A stretch of DNA of 64,000 nt. It comes from Oscillospiraceae bacterium (lineage in GTDB: Bacteria > Bacillota > Clostridia > Oscillospirales > Ruminococcaceae). The notes beneath the pieces were generated by a model, which made no database searches, was not told where the DNA came from, and worked only from the letters and a program-made list of their open reading frames with translations. The stretch is from assembly GCA_030539275.1 (NCBI GenBank), contig JAUNSK010000005.1, positions 62,001-126,000 of the forward strand, read 5' to 3'. How positions within the stretch are numbered: the first letter of the stretch is position 1; every line of letters begins with the position of its first letter. The position numbers were made by a program, and so were the translations under genes. Below, piece by piece: positions 7,597-15,885 of this stretch.

Positions 7597-9234
7597 ATGT
7601 TTAAAAAATATGTTGCTGATCTGCGCCATGAATTTCGCGGTTACAACGGCAGAAAACTGTCTCAGGATCTTATGTCCGGTCTTACCGTTGCTGCTGTGGC
7701 ACTTCCGCTGGCGCTTGCTTTCGGAGTAAGCTCAGGTGCAGATGCGGCATCGGGTCTGATTACGGCAATCGTTGCCGGTCTGCTCATAGGTGCTTTCAGT
7801 GGTGCTTCTTATCAGATCTCAGGTCCTACAGGGGCTATGACAGCCATTTTATTATCACTTTCAACAAGATACGGTCTTGAGGGAGTTTTTACTGCAGGAG
7901 TACTGTCAGGAGCAATACTTATTCTTGCAGCAGTTTTCAAAATAGGAAAACTTGTTTCGTACATACCGGGACCTGTAATAACCGGTTTCACATCAGGAAT
8001 TGCAATTATAATCGCTTTAGGCCAGATAGATAACTTTTTCGGAACTGCCTCAACAGGAGACAGTGCAGTGAAAAAGCTGCTCTCATATGGAAGCACAGGC
8101 TTTTCGCCTCAGCTTCAGACAATGCTTTTCGGACTTATAGCAATAGCTGTTATGGTCTTTTATCCTAAAAAGCTCAATGCAAAATTTCCTTCCTCACTTG
8201 CTGCAATCATTATTGCACTTATAGTACAGCTTATTCTTGGCCTTGATGTAGCTGAAGTAGGTGCGATACCCAAGACATTATTCCCTGAACATCGTCTGCA
8301 GCTGAGCCAGATAGATTTTGCAAATATAAAGCATCTTATTTCACCTGCTGTAAGTATAGCTGCTCTTGGAATGATAGAGAGTCTTCTGTGCGGTGCATCT
8401 GCAGGAAAAATGAAAAATGAAAAGCTTGATGCACAGAGAGAACTGGTTGCACAGGGTATAGGCAATATGATAATACCGTTCTTTGGCGGTGTACCTGCAA
8501 CAGCAGCTATCGCACGTACAAGTGTTGCTATAAAGTCAGGCGGACATACAAGACTCGTAAGTGTTTTCCATTCTGCTACTCTTGTAGCCTCAATGTTCCT
8601 TCTTGGACCTGTTATGTCAAGGATCCCGCTGTCAGCTCTGGCAGGTGTGCTTATGGTGACAGCATGGAGAATGAATGACTGGTCATCGATTAAAAATATG
8701 TTCTCCAAAAAGCTTAAAAATTCCGGTGAGCAGTTCTTTATAACAATGGCTGCCACTGTAGTGTTTGATCTGACAACAGCTATCGTAATAGGCGTTGTAC
8801 TTTCAATGCTTATCTTTATAGTAAAAAGCTGTGAGCTCAGTGTTTGTGTCAGTGATGTTGACAGCCGCAGACTCAGCAAAGCAGGACATGACCTGGCTGT
8901 ACCACTTGAGAATACAAAGCTTGTATATCTCACAGGTCCTCTGTTTTTCGGAACACAGGATAAGCTTACAGCAGTTCTCGGTGAGCTTGATGATGCTGAT
9001 TCAATAGTATTTTCAATGCGCGGAGTTCCTATGATCGATGACTCTGCTATTGCGGAGCTTGAAATGCTCTTTGACAGATATACAGATGAGGGTGTATCCA
9101 TCATGTTCAGCGGCGTTCAGGAACGAGTTAAAAATACGATGCGAAGAGCGGGATTTGTTGATAACGTAGGTGAGGACAGTTTCTGCTGGGATGCAGTAAG
9201 TGCGATCAGTTTACTTGAGAAGAAATACGCTTAA
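7597..9234 (+). CDS. SulP family anion transporter with STAS domain
   Basis: 545 residues from ATG 7597, which is preceded by AGGAAAAGAG. The frame is open to a TTG at 7516 but that overlaps the promoter. Residues ~20-410 form the multi-helix SulP transport domain with the signature SGASYQISGPTGAMTAIL (TM3 region) and the ATAAIARTSVAIKSGG block. Residues ~430-540 are a STAS domain (SIVFSMRGVPMIDDSAIAEL, then VERVKNTMRRAGF-like end). Members carry sulfate, bicarbonate, dicarboxylates or other anions across the inner membrane, usually with protons or sodium; substrate cannot be read here. Monocistronic, with its own promoter and terminator. Confidence 0.92.
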   Translation: MFKKYVADLRHEFRGYNGRKLSQDLMSGLTVAAVALPLALAFGVSSGADAASGLITAIVAGLLIGAFSGASYQISGPTGAMTAILLSLSTRYGLEGVFTAGVLSGAILILAAVFKIGKLVSYIPGPVITGFTSGIAIIIALGQIDNFFGTASTGDSAVKKLLSYGSTGFSPQLQTMLFGLIAIAVMVFYPKKLNAKFPSSLAAIIIALIVQLILGLDVAEVGAIPKTLFPEHRLQLSQIDFANIKHLISPAVSIAALGMIESLLCGASAGKMKNEKLDAQRELVAQGIGNMIIPFFGGVPATAAIARTSVAIKSGGHTRLVSVFHSATLVASMFLLGPVMSRIPLSALAGVLMVTAWRMNDWSSIKNMFSKKLKNSGEQFFITMAATVVFDLTTAIVIGVVLSMLIFIVKSCELSVCVSDVDSRRLSKAGHDLAVPLENTKLVYLTGPLFFGTQDKLTAVLGELDDADSIVFSMRGVPMIDDSAIAELEMLFDRYTDEGVSIMFSGVQERVKNTMRRAGFVDNVGEDSFCWDAVSAISLLEKKYA

Positions 9235-9239
9235 AAATA

Positions 9240-9281
9240 GATCCGGATAATTTTGATTAATTATCCGGATTTATTTTTTTA
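9240..9281 (+). terminator. Intrinsic terminator of the SulP gene
   Basis: ATCCGGATAATT/AATTATCCGGAT stem around a short loop, followed by TTATTTTTTT. Confidence 0.85.
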
Positions 9282-9296
9282 TAGAGCCTTCGTGAC

Positions 9297-9326
9297 TTGA
9301 TTTTATATGTAATAATATGGTATAAT
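9297..9326 (+). promoter_or_regulatory. Promoter of the YgjP-like metallopeptidase operon
   Basis: TTGATT (9297-9302), 18-nt spacer, TATAAT (9321-9326), directly behind the preceding terminator. The longest frame of the next gene begins at this -35 hexamer, so its true start must be downstream. Confidence 0.75.
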
Positions 9327-9380
9327 TCACTTATAGTCTTAAAAGACAAATATAAAGAAAAAAGATATAAGGACGACAAA

Positions 9381-10085
9381 ATGAAACGAGAAATATTATA
9401 TTATTCGCACGTTATTGAGTATAACCTTGATTACAAGAATGTCAAGAACATCAATATCAGAGTTCTGCCTGACAAGACAGTAAACGTATCAGCCAATTCA
9501 TCACTTGATCTATGCTGTATAGATAACTGCCTGAAGAGAAAGGCAGCCTACATACTGAAGTGCTTTGATAAGTTTGATCTTAAGGCTCACGACGATGCGC
9601 TACAGCCGCTTAGGGACGGAGCCTGTATCATGTATATGGGTAAAACGCTAACAGTAAGAGAACTTGAATCTTGTTCAAACGGTGTGCAGCGTGAAGGACT
9701 GATACTGAATGTCTACAAAAAAAGTACATCCACATCGGATACAGCACATATTATTAAGAGATGGTACAGCGATCAGTGCAGCAAAGAACTCGGCGGTGTT
9801 GCAGATGAAGTGTACGGCAGGATGAGTACGTTTATAGGAGAAAAGCCTCTGATATCATACAGGTGGATGAGGTCAAGATGGGGGAGCTGCCAGCCGGAAC
9901 TAAGAAAGATAAACATAAATAAAAATATAATCAAATTCAGAAAAGAGCTGATTGAGTTTGTCTTTTGCCATGAATTCAGTCATCTTATCCACTCAGATCA
10001 CTCCGGGAAATTTTATGAGTTTATGGATATGATAATGCCTGACCATCGCCTCAGAAAGGCGGAACTTGACAGCACTTCATATTAA
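9381..10085 (+). CDS. YgjP-like (DUF45) zinc metallopeptidase
   Basis: 234 residues from ATG 9381 (SD ATAAGGA). Contains the family hallmarks in order: YRWMRSRWGSCQPELRKINI, then the zinc motif HEFSHLIHSDHSGKF (HExxH plus downstream His), then MPDHRLRKAEL at the C-terminus. These match the YgjP/M48-like group of small cytosolic metal-dependent hydrolases; some have been described as nucleotide hydrolases, so proteolysis is not certain. The N-terminal ~90 residues form the usual DUF45 beta-rich part. It is followed 21 bp later by a lipoprotein gene with no terminator between, so the two are probably co-transcribed. Confidence 0.85.
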   Translation: MKREILYYSHVIEYNLDYKNVKNINIRVLPDKTVNVSANSSLDLCCIDNCLKRKAAYILKCFDKFDLKAHDDALQPLRDGACIMYMGKTLTVRELESCSNGVQREGLILNVYKKSTSTSDTAHIIKRWYSDQCSKELGGVADEVYGRMSTFIGEKPLISYRWMRSRWGSCQPELRKININKNIIKFRKELIEFVFCHEFSHLIHSDHSGKFYEFMDMIMPDHRLRKAELDSTSY

Positions 10086-10106
10086 CTAATATAAGGAGCA
10101 GGGATT

Positions 10107-10679
10107 ATGATAAAGAGATTTGCAGCATTTCTGACAGCAGCAGCCGTAATGCTTACCGGCTGCTCAATTATGAACAAAGATGACAGTGATTGCTCAAAAC
10201 AGATAATTAGCTATGACGGTAATTACATGATTGAAACTCCGGCAGACTGGAGTCCGCCGAAGACAAAGTATTCTATGAACAGCAATGCGAGTATTGAAGC
10301 ATACTGTGCAGGCAGGGAGATATGTTTCTGTGCAATTGCAGATCCAAATGTGTATGACGATGTACTGCCGTTTGATAACTATTGCGTACTTGGTCTTCGT
10401 ATGATATCGGATGAGTTTAATCTTACACTGTCACCAGATGATCTTGAGGATACGTTTATAAATAGTAATAAGGCAAAGTGTATAGAAATACCAAATATAG
10501 AAAAGGAGGGCGATGACATCGATGTAGCGCTGTATCTTTTTTATTATGTGATCAAAACGAACGATTACGTTGTTCAGATGATGGTATGGACGCCGCAGGA
10601 TAAGATCGAGGAAAACAGGGCAGAGATCACTGCCGTTATTAATACATTCAGTAAATCAGGCAGTACAGACAAAAAATAA
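10107..10679 (+). CDS. Predicted lipoprotein of unknown function
   Basis: 190 residues with a short lipoprotein signal (MIKRFAAFLTAAAVMLTGC, lipobox LTGC, lipidated Cys ~19). The mature part is acidic and contains a region of the kind seen in small surface proteins that read as 'methionine-rich stress' or PsbP-like folds (YDGNYMIETPADWSPPK at the start), but I make no firm assignment. SD AAGGAGC. Second gene of a unit with the metallopeptidase; a strong terminator follows. Confidence 0.75.
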   Translation: MIKRFAAFLTAAAVMLTGCSIMNKDDSDCSKQIISYDGNYMIETPADWSPPKTKYSMNSNASIEAYCAGREICFCAIADPNVYDDVLPFDNYCVLGLRMISDEFNLTLSPDDLEDTFINSNKAKCIEIPNIEKEGDDIDVALYLFYYVIKTNDYVVQMMVWTPQDKIEENRAEITAVINTFSKSGSTDKK

Positions 10680-10683
10680 GTAT

Positions 10684-10719
10684 AAAAAAACCGTGCATTA
10701 CAGCAGCACGGTTTTTTTA
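10684..10719. terminator. Bidirectional intrinsic terminator
   Basis: AAAAAACCGTGC and GCACGGTTTTTTT with loop ATTACAGCA, between the convergent lipoprotein (+) and antiporter (-) genes. Works in both directions. Confidence 0.9.
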
Positions 10720-10721
10720 TA

Positions 10722-11903
10722 TTATGCAGTTGTTTTTTTGGATTTAAAGGCAATCTTAAGAAGAATAGGCGTTATTACTGTTGTAATAACAACCATGATA
10801 ACGACCGGTCCGAACAGCTTGTCACTCATAAGACCGACCCTTGAGCCGTTGCTTGCAACTATAAGTGCTACTTCGCCTCGTGATATCATTCCTATACCTA
10901 TCTGTATACTTTCCTTGTTAGTGTATTTACACATCTTTGCACCTACTGCACATCCGATTATCTTGGTAAGAACTGCAACCAGAAGGAGAATGACTGAAAA
11001 GGCAATTATCGAACCAGTCATTTTCGGAAGAGTTACCTTAAGTCCTATGCTTGCAAAGAAAACTGGTGACAGCAGCAGATATGAAAGAGTATCAAAACGT
11101 GATGCTATATATGAGTTTTTGGAACTTGTTGATATCAGGATTCCGGCAAGGAAAGCTCCTGTAATATCTGCAACGTTGAATATTTCTTCTGATACATATG
11201 CAAAAAGAAGACAGAATGCAAAACTCATGATACAATGTCTGTGCATTGCCTCTTCTGCTCTGTCTGTCCATTTTGTAAACAGCTTATGAAACAGAAATCC
11301 GAACAGTGCTGCAAAAACAAAAAATCCGAGTATCTTAAGCAGTACAGTAAGAATGTTTACACTGCTGTCGGCAAGACTTGTAACAACTGTAAGAGCTATA
11401 ATTCCGAGGATATCATCAATGAGAGCCGCACCAAGTATAGCGTTTCCGGCTTTGGTTGACAGCTTGCCCAATTCCTTCAGTGTCTCAACAGTAATACTTA
11501 CTGATGTAGCAGTCAAAATAATTCCTATAAATATATTTTGTAAAAACAGACTTGTTGGCAGAGTAGGGTCACCTTCAGAGAACATAGCGGCTACTCCGAA
11601 TCCTCCGAGCAGCGGAACGATAACACCTATAAGAGCAATTACAAAAGATGCTTTTCCGCATTTTTTAAGTTCTCCGATATCTGTTTCCAGTCCGGCTGTA
11701 AACATAAGTACTATTACGCCAAGTTCTGAAACTTCTGAGATAAACTCTGTTTCCTGTACTAGATTAAGGCATGCAGGACCCAGTATAAGACCGGCGGCCA
11801 GCGCACCTACAACCTGAGGAAGATTTATTCTTTTTGTTGCGAGTCCAAGTATTTTTGTGAATATCAGTATAAGTGCAATAAAAAACAGATAATCATAATT
11901 CAT
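10722..11903 (-). CDS. CPA2 family cation:proton antiporter (KefB/NapA-like)
   Basis: 393 residues from ATG 11903, chosen because AAAGGA lies 9 nt before it (the frame is open to 11921). About twelve hydrophobic helices fill the whole length. Family blocks: LPQVVGALAAGLILGP near the N-terminus, VLMFTAGLETDIGELKK, ALIDDILGIIALTVV (the Asp pair region of the ion site, ~165) and MISRGEVALIVASNG near the C-terminus. It ends soon after the last helix, with no RCK/TrkA-N domain. Predicted to exchange Na+ or K+ for H+ across the inner membrane. A consensus promoter and a terminator-like palindrome precede it (see 11949-12051). Confidence 0.9.
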   Translation of the reverse strand: MNYDYLFFIALILIFTKILGLATKRINLPQVVGALAAGLILGPACLNLVQETEFISEVSELGVIVLMFTAGLETDIGELKKCGKASFVIALIGVIVPLLGGFGVAAMFSEGDPTLPTSLFLQNIFIGIILTATSVSITVETLKELGKLSTKAGNAILGAALIDDILGIIALTVVTSLADSSVNILTVLLKILGFFVFAALFGFLFHKLFTKWTDRAEEAMHRHCIMSFAFCLLFAYVSEEIFNVADITGAFLAGILISTSSKNSYIASRFDTLSYLLLSPVFFASIGLKVTLPKMTGSIIAFSVILLLVAVLTKIIGCAVGAKMCKYTNKESIQIGIGMISRGEVALIVASNGSRVGLMSDKLFGPVVIMVVITTVITPILLKIAFKSKKTTA

Positions 11904-11948
11904 GGCAACATGTCCTTTCATATAATGTAAGTCATGATCTTATAAACA

Positions 11949-11973
11949 TAAAAAAAGCGACGTATACGTCGTT
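11949..11973 (-). promoter_or_regulatory. Terminator-like palindrome in the antiporter leader
   Basis: CGACGTATACGTCG (11958-11971) is a perfect 14-bp palindrome; on the minus strand it is followed by CTTTTTTTATG. It lies about 45 nt behind the predicted transcription start and 46 nt ahead of the antiporter start, so it should stop most transcripts unless an antiterminating state forms. No riboswitch class I know fits the ~65-nt leader; it contains a possible tiny ORF (MTLRA). Confidence 0.6.
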
Positions 11974-12022
11974 TTACTGTCATTTATTATGCTCTCAAAG
12001 TCATGTCTTTAAACCGTAGATA

Positions 12023-12051
12023 ATTATATTACTTTTATCTCCTGATGTCAA
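12023..12051 (-). promoter_or_regulatory. Promoter of the antiporter leader
   Basis: Minus strand TTGACA (12051-12046), 17-nt spacer, TATAAT (12028-12023): perfect consensus, start near 12016. Confidence 0.8.
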
Positions 12052-12147
12052 GACCATGAAAAAACTTTAGTATTTTATTAATCTTTTTGTCTCTTAAGGT
12101 TTATTTTATTATATAAAATGATTAATATTTCACAATTTATTATAAAA

Positions 12148-12188
12148 AATAACCTTCGGGTAAATTATAAATTTACCTGAAGGTTATT
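12148..12188 (-). terminator. Terminator of rpsT
   Basis: AATAACCTTCGGGTAAATT pairs with AATTTACCTGAAGGTTATT almost perfectly, with A/T runs on both flanks, 14 bp beyond the rpsT stop. Confidence 0.85.
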
Positions 12189-12201
12189 GGAAAGATTATA
12201 A

Positions 12202-12462
12202 TTAAGCGCCTGCATTAAGCTTCTTAGCTAACTGTGACTTCTTTCTTGAAGCAGCATTTTTATGGATAAGTCCCTTTGAAGCAGCCTGGTCAACCTTCTT
12301 GATAGCCAGTTTAACTGCTGCGTCCTTATCAGCTGCATTAGCCATAACAGCCTGGTCAGCTTTCTTAAGAACTGTTTTAAGGTTTGTTTTTCTAGCCTTG
12401 TTATTTTCAGACTTAACCTTCTGAACTTTAACTCTCTTCATTGCAGATTTAATATTTGGCAT
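12202..12462 (-). CDS. rpsT: 30S ribosomal protein S20
   Basis: 86 residues, the normal family length, very Lys/Ala-rich and helical. MPNIKSAMKRVKVQKVKSEN at the start and a C-terminus AASRKKSQLAKKLNAGA are typical of bS20, which binds 16S rRNA during early 30S assembly. SD AGGAGG 6 nt ahead. Monocistronic between its own promoter and terminator; the leader of ~140 nt carries a GCAG/CTGC hairpin (12543-12571) that could be a site of autoregulation, though no known motif is seen. Confidence 0.97.
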   Translation of the reverse strand: MPNIKSAMKRVKVQKVKSENNKARKTNLKTVLKKADQAVMANAADKDAAVKLAIKKVDQAASKGLIHKNAASRKKSQLAKKLNAGA

Positions 12463-12612
12463 AATTTGTACCTCCTTATTTTATAACGCTGAAAAATATC
12501 CGGAGCAAGGATAAATAATACTCAGCAAAATGGCATAAAATAAAAGCAGCAGACACGAAACTGCTTTTTTTATATAACCGTATGGTACGACCATACATTC
12601 AGTCTATTTAAC

Positions 12613-12641
12613 ATTCTACCATTTTACAAGGTAAAATGCAA
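12613..12641 (-). promoter_or_regulatory. Promoter of rpsT
   Basis: Minus strand TTGCAT (12641-12636), 17-nt spacer, TAGAAT (12618-12613). Confidence 0.65.
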
Positions 12642-12740
12642 TAGTTAATTTTAAATATTATAAAAAAATATTTAATTATATTTTATCTACATTCACAAGA
12701 AAAAAGAAATATGTCGGGTTTTAAGAAAGGAAAGTGAATT

Positions 12741-13589
12741 ATGTCAGTAAGAACTGATCTAGCTATTGAACTTACAGACGGGGAAGTTGTACAGGAGGGC
12801 ATAAGAAGAATAAAAAGAGGCGAGAAGTTTGAGATAACCGAGATAGTGATCGATGATGACAAGTACGGGGTGAGTATAGGAAAACGTGCAGGCCATTACG
12901 TTACTATGGAAGCACAGGCATTGAGTTCATACAGTGATGACTATAAGGAAATGGTACTGGAGTTTGCAAAGGAACTTCAGAAATTTACAGGAGACAAGGG
13001 ACTTGTACTTATTGTCGGCCTTGGAAATGATGATATTACTCCGGATGCACTGGGACCTGCAGCTGCAAGCGGAGTTATGGCAACAAGACATCTGAAAAAG
13101 GAACTTCCTGATGATGAGTTCTTTGCAGGGCTCAGAGAGGTAAGTGTTCTTCTTTCAGGGGTACTTGGTACTACAGGTATTGAGTCAGCTGAAATAGTCA
13201 AAGCAGTTAAGGAGCGTATATCACCGGATCTGATCATTGTTATTGATGCTCTTGCTTGTTCTGAAGTATCAAGACTCGGCAAAACTATACAGATATGTGA
13301 TACCGGGATATCTCCGGGCAGCGGGGTTGAAAACAAAAGAAAAGAACTTTCAGACAAGACTCTGGGCATTCCCGTCATAGCAATAGGTGTTCCTACGATA
13401 GTTGATATGCATACGATCGTAGAGGAGCTTACAGGACGTTATGTAAACCCAAAGCTTCCGAATATGATGGTTACGCCAAAGGATATAGACAAGCTCATTT
13501 CACATGCATCAAAGCTTATTGCGACAGGTATAAACCTTGCACTTCAGCCGTCTCTGACATTTGAAGATGCTGCAGAGCTTGCAGGGTAA
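12741..13589 (+). CDS. gpr: Spore germination protease GPR
   Basis: 282 residues. Starts SVRTDLAIELTDG, close to the TDLA.E sequence where GPR zymogen and its small acid-soluble protein substrates are cleaved, and contains the core GLGNDDITPDALGPAAASGVM and PGSGVENKRKELS blocks of the peptidase A25 family. It degrades SASPs in the germinating spore core and is made as a zymogen in the forespore. About 40 residues shorter than the Bacillus enzyme, mostly in the N- and C-terminal parts. SD AAGGAAAG. Its presence argues for a sporulating host. No sigma-G promoter was confirmed. Confidence 0.93.
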   Translation: MSVRTDLAIELTDGEVVQEGIRRIKRGEKFEITEIVIDDDKYGVSIGKRAGHYVTMEAQALSSYSDDYKEMVLEFAKELQKFTGDKGLVLIVGLGNDDITPDALGPAAASGVMATRHLKKELPDDEFFAGLREVSVLLSGVLGTTGIESAEIVKAVKERISPDLIIVIDALACSEVSRLGKTIQICDTGISPGSGVENKRKELSDKTLGIPVIAIGVPTIVDMHTIVEELTGRYVNPKLPNMMVTPKDIDKLISHASKLIATGINLALQPSLTFEDAAELAG

Positions 13590-13595
13590 AAGAAA

Positions 13596-13621
13596 AACCT
13601 CCTGACATGCGTCAGGAGGTT
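13596..13621. terminator. Bidirectional terminator between gpr and the glyS unit
   Basis: AACCTCCTGAC/GTCAGGAGGTT stem, loop ATGC. The T-run TTTTTCTTTT on the minus strand makes it strongest for the glyS transcript. Confidence 0.8.
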
Positions 13622-13626
13622 CATTT

Positions 13627-13701
13627 CTATCTGCATGGCAAAAGGAAAAAAGCACATGCAATTATTATAAGCATAATTATAGGGACAAGTCTTCTTGACA
13701 T
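13627..13701 (-). CDS. 24-residue predicted single-helix membrane peptide
   Basis: A short frame, ATG at 13701 to TAG at 13627, encodes MSRRLVPIIMLIIIACAFFL followed by LPCR: a positively charged N-terminus, one hydrophobic helix and a Cys-Arg end. AAAGGATGG sits 6-9 nt upstream. It begins 29 bp behind the glyS stop and ends 6 bp before the shared terminator, so it fills the end of the glyS transcript exactly. The spacing, SD and hydrophobicity support a real small protein. No family recognised. Confidence 0.5.
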   Translation of the reverse strand: MSRRLVPIIMLIIIACAFFLLPCR

Positions 13702-13729
13702 GATAAACCATCCTTTATGTCATCTCAGA

Positions 13730-15133
13730 TCAAAACTGAGTCTTTGCCTCAAGAAAAGCAACGAGGTCATTGATATTAACACGTTCCTGCTCCATTGTAT
13801 CACGGTCACGTACAGTAACGCAGTTGTCTTTTTCAAGTGTATCGAAGTCATATGTGATGCAGAACGGTGTACCTATCTCATCCTGTCGGCGGTAACGCTT
13901 ACCGATAGTTCCTGTTTCATCAAAGTCAACCATGAACTTCTTTGAAAGCATCTCATAGACCTCAGTTGCCTTTGGTGTGAGTTTCTTTACAAGAGGAAGT
14001 ACAGCAGCCTTGAATGGTGCAAGAGCAGGATGGAAGTGCATAACTGTTCTTGTTTCCTTCTTTTCATTACCGTTTTTATCTGTTGATGTTATTTCCTGTT
14101 CATCATAAGCTTCTGTTACAACAGTGAGGAAAAGTCTTTCTACGCCGAGTGAAGGTTCAATAACATATGGGACATATTTTTCATTAGTTTCAGGATCAAA
14201 GTATTCAAGTGATTTTCCGCTTGTTTTGATATGCTGATTAAGGTCATAGTCTGTTCTGTCAGCAACGCCCCAGAGCTCGCCCCAGCCGAACGGGAACAAA
14301 TATTCAAAGTCTGTTGTTGCCTTTGAATAGAAGCAGAGTTCCTCAGGATCATGGTCACGAAGACGAAGGTTTTCTTCCTTGATGCCAAGACTGAGCAGCC
14401 AGTTCTTGCAGAAACTTCTCCAGTAGCTGAACCATTCAAGATCAGTGCCTGGTTTGCAGAAAAATTCAAGTTCCATCTGTTCAAATTCACGTACACGGAA
14501 AATAAAGTTGCCCGGTGTGATTTCATTTCTGAACGATTTGCCGACCTGTGCTACACCGAAAGGAACCTTTTTGCGGCTTGTACGCTGGATATTTGAGAAG
14601 TTTACGAAAATACCCTGTGCAGTTTCAGGACGAAGATAGATTTCTGACTTTGAATCTTCAGTTACACCCTGAAATGTCTTGAACATAAGATTGAACTGAC
14701 GGATATCAGTAAAGTTTGATTTTCCGCAGTTAGGGCATGTGATGCCTTTTTCTTTTATATAAGATGTCATCTGCTCGTTTGTCCAGCCGCTTGGATTTGT
14801 GCCGTCAAAATCCTCTATAAGATTATCAGCTCTGTGACGTGTTTTGCATTCCTTGCAGTCCATGAGAGGATCTGAGAAACCGCCGATATGTCCTGATGCT
14901 ACCCATGTCTGCGGATTCATAAGAATTGCACTGTCAAGACCTACATTGTACTTGTTTTCCTGAACAAATTTTTTAAGCCATGCCTTTTTTATATTGTTTT
15001 TAAGTTCAACGCCAAGCGGGCCGTAATCCCATGTGTTTGCAAGTCCGCCGTATATTTCGGAACCCGGAAATACAAATCCTCTTGATTTGCACAGATCAAC
15101 TATTTTATCCATCACTTTTTCTGTGTTTAACAT
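13730..15133 (-). CDS. glyS: Glycyl-tRNA synthetase (class II, single-chain alpha2 type)
   Basis: 467 residues, the length of the eukaryote/archaea-like dimeric GlyRS found in many Firmicutes. Motif 1 region [21 protein letters not shown] at residues ~20-40; motif 2 [14 protein letters not shown]; motif 3 GLERLFL (here [10 protein letters not shown]); a zinc-like pair CKECKTRH and CPNCGK at ~90 and ~130. C-terminal anticodon-binding domain from ~360 ([14 protein letters not shown]). Charges tRNA-Gly in the cytosol. Own promoter; no T-box seen in the 40-nt leader. Confidence 0.96.
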   Translation of the reverse strand: MLNTEKVMDKIVDLCKSRGFVFPGSEIYGGLANTWDYGPLGVELKNNIKKAWLKKFVQENKYNVGLDSAILMNPQTWVASGHIGGFSDPLMDCKECKTRHRADNLIEDFDGTNPSGWTNEQMTSYIKEKGITCPNCGKSNFTDIRQFNLMFKTFQGVTEDSKSEIYLRPETAQGIFVNFSNIQRTSRKKVPFGVAQVGKSFRNEITPGNFIFRVREFEQMELEFFCKPGTDLEWFSYWRSFCKNWLLSLGIKEENLRLRDHDPEELCFYSKATTDFEYLFPFGWGELWGVADRTDYDLNQHIKTSGKSLEYFDPETNEKYVPYVIEPSLGVERLFLTVVTEAYDEQEITSTDKNGNEKKETRTVMHFHPALAPFKAAVLPLVKKLTPKATEVYEMLSKKFMVDFDETGTIGKRYRRQDEIGTPFCITYDFDTLEKDNCVTVRDRDTMEQERVNINDLVAFLEAKTQF

Positions 15134-15180
15134 AATTATGATACCGTCCTTATAAAATTAGTTTCTAACCATCAAATTAT

Positions 15181-15209
15181 ATTTTATGATAAATAAACTA
15201 TGTTGTCAA
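15181..15209 (-). promoter_or_regulatory. Promoter of glyS
   Basis: Minus strand TTGACA (15209-15204), 17-nt spacer, TAAAAT (15186-15181). Confidence 0.75.
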
Positions 15210-15299
15210 GTAGTTTTTAAAATGCTTTACAAGAGTAACTATTATTTATTGTATAATTTACACAGCAGAATTTTTTAAAGGAACAAAACGGCATAAATA

Positions 15300-15342
15300 A
15301 TTCCACACTCTTTTCAACACATTGTTGAAAAGAGTGTGGAAT
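15300..15342. repeat. 19-bp perfect inverted repeat
   Basis: ATTCCACACTCTTTTCAAC (15300-15318) and its exact complement (15324-15342) with a 5-nt loop, no T-run on either side. It sits in the ~310-bp gap between glyS and the lipoprotein gene, which otherwise holds no gene. It could be a terminator without U-tract, a regulatory RNA stem, or a remnant of a small palindromic repeat element. Confidence 0.7.
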
Positions 15343-15445
15343 ACAGGTTAAAACTTTTACTTTGGCTAATTTAAATCATGCTATATCTGAATATTTGATG
15401 TGATAATTTGTTGAATCGAATAGTGGATAGATGTTGAAAACTGTT

Positions 15446-15787
15446 TTATCTTGCTATATCATTTGCAGCATCTGTAACAATATCTGCAGCATCACTTAAA
15501 ACTGTTCCGGCTGCATCACCTATATCGTCGATTACGTTGTCACCGTCTTTTTTAGAATCACTGCCGTTGTCATCTTTTTTTGAGTCATCAGTTTTAGATG
15601 ATGAATCCTGTTTATAATACTGTTTAGAGTCCTGCTTTGAATCATTTTGCGCACTGGATACAGAGGTTATTGTGCTGCCTGATGAAGATTTGTCAGTGCC
15701 TCCTGATGATGACGCATTGCTTCCGCATGATGAAAGTGCGAAGCAAAGTGTAAAAATACTGACGGTAAGAATTAGTTTCTTTTTCAT
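15446..15787 (-). CDS. Low-complexity predicted lipoprotein
   Basis: 113 residues. Lipoprotein signal MKKKLILTVSIFTLCFALSS with Cys at ~21 (lipobox LSSC), then a long Ser/Asp/Lys/Gln-rich linker (30-90) and a short Ala/Asp-rich amphipathic C-terminus (IGDAAGTVLSDAADIVTDAA). Likely a small surface lipoprotein with an unstructured tether. SD AGGTG upstream. No domain recognised. Confidence 0.75.
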   Translation of the reverse strand: MKKKLILTVSIFTLCFALSSCGSNASSSGGTDKSSSGSTITSVSSAQNDSKQDSKQYYKQDSSSKTDDSKKDDNGSDSKKDGDNVIDDIGDAAGTVLSDAADIVTDAANDIAR

Positions 15788-15885
15788 TTATTACACCTCA
15801 TTTTTTTTGCTTTTGTGCCATATTGCTATACTGCAATATATCATAGTATAACAATAAAAAGGTGTAATATACATATTTTATGAAA

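Noticed and set aside
8160-9104. Long minus-strand frame opposite the SulP gene
   Set aside because: Antisense shadow: no SD, no domain, and the plus strand clearly encodes SulP.
11949-12051. Fluoride, preQ1 or other known riboswitch ahead of the antiporter
   Set aside because: The ~65-nt leader lacks the conserved motifs (for example the GGNGAUGG start of fluoride riboswitches).
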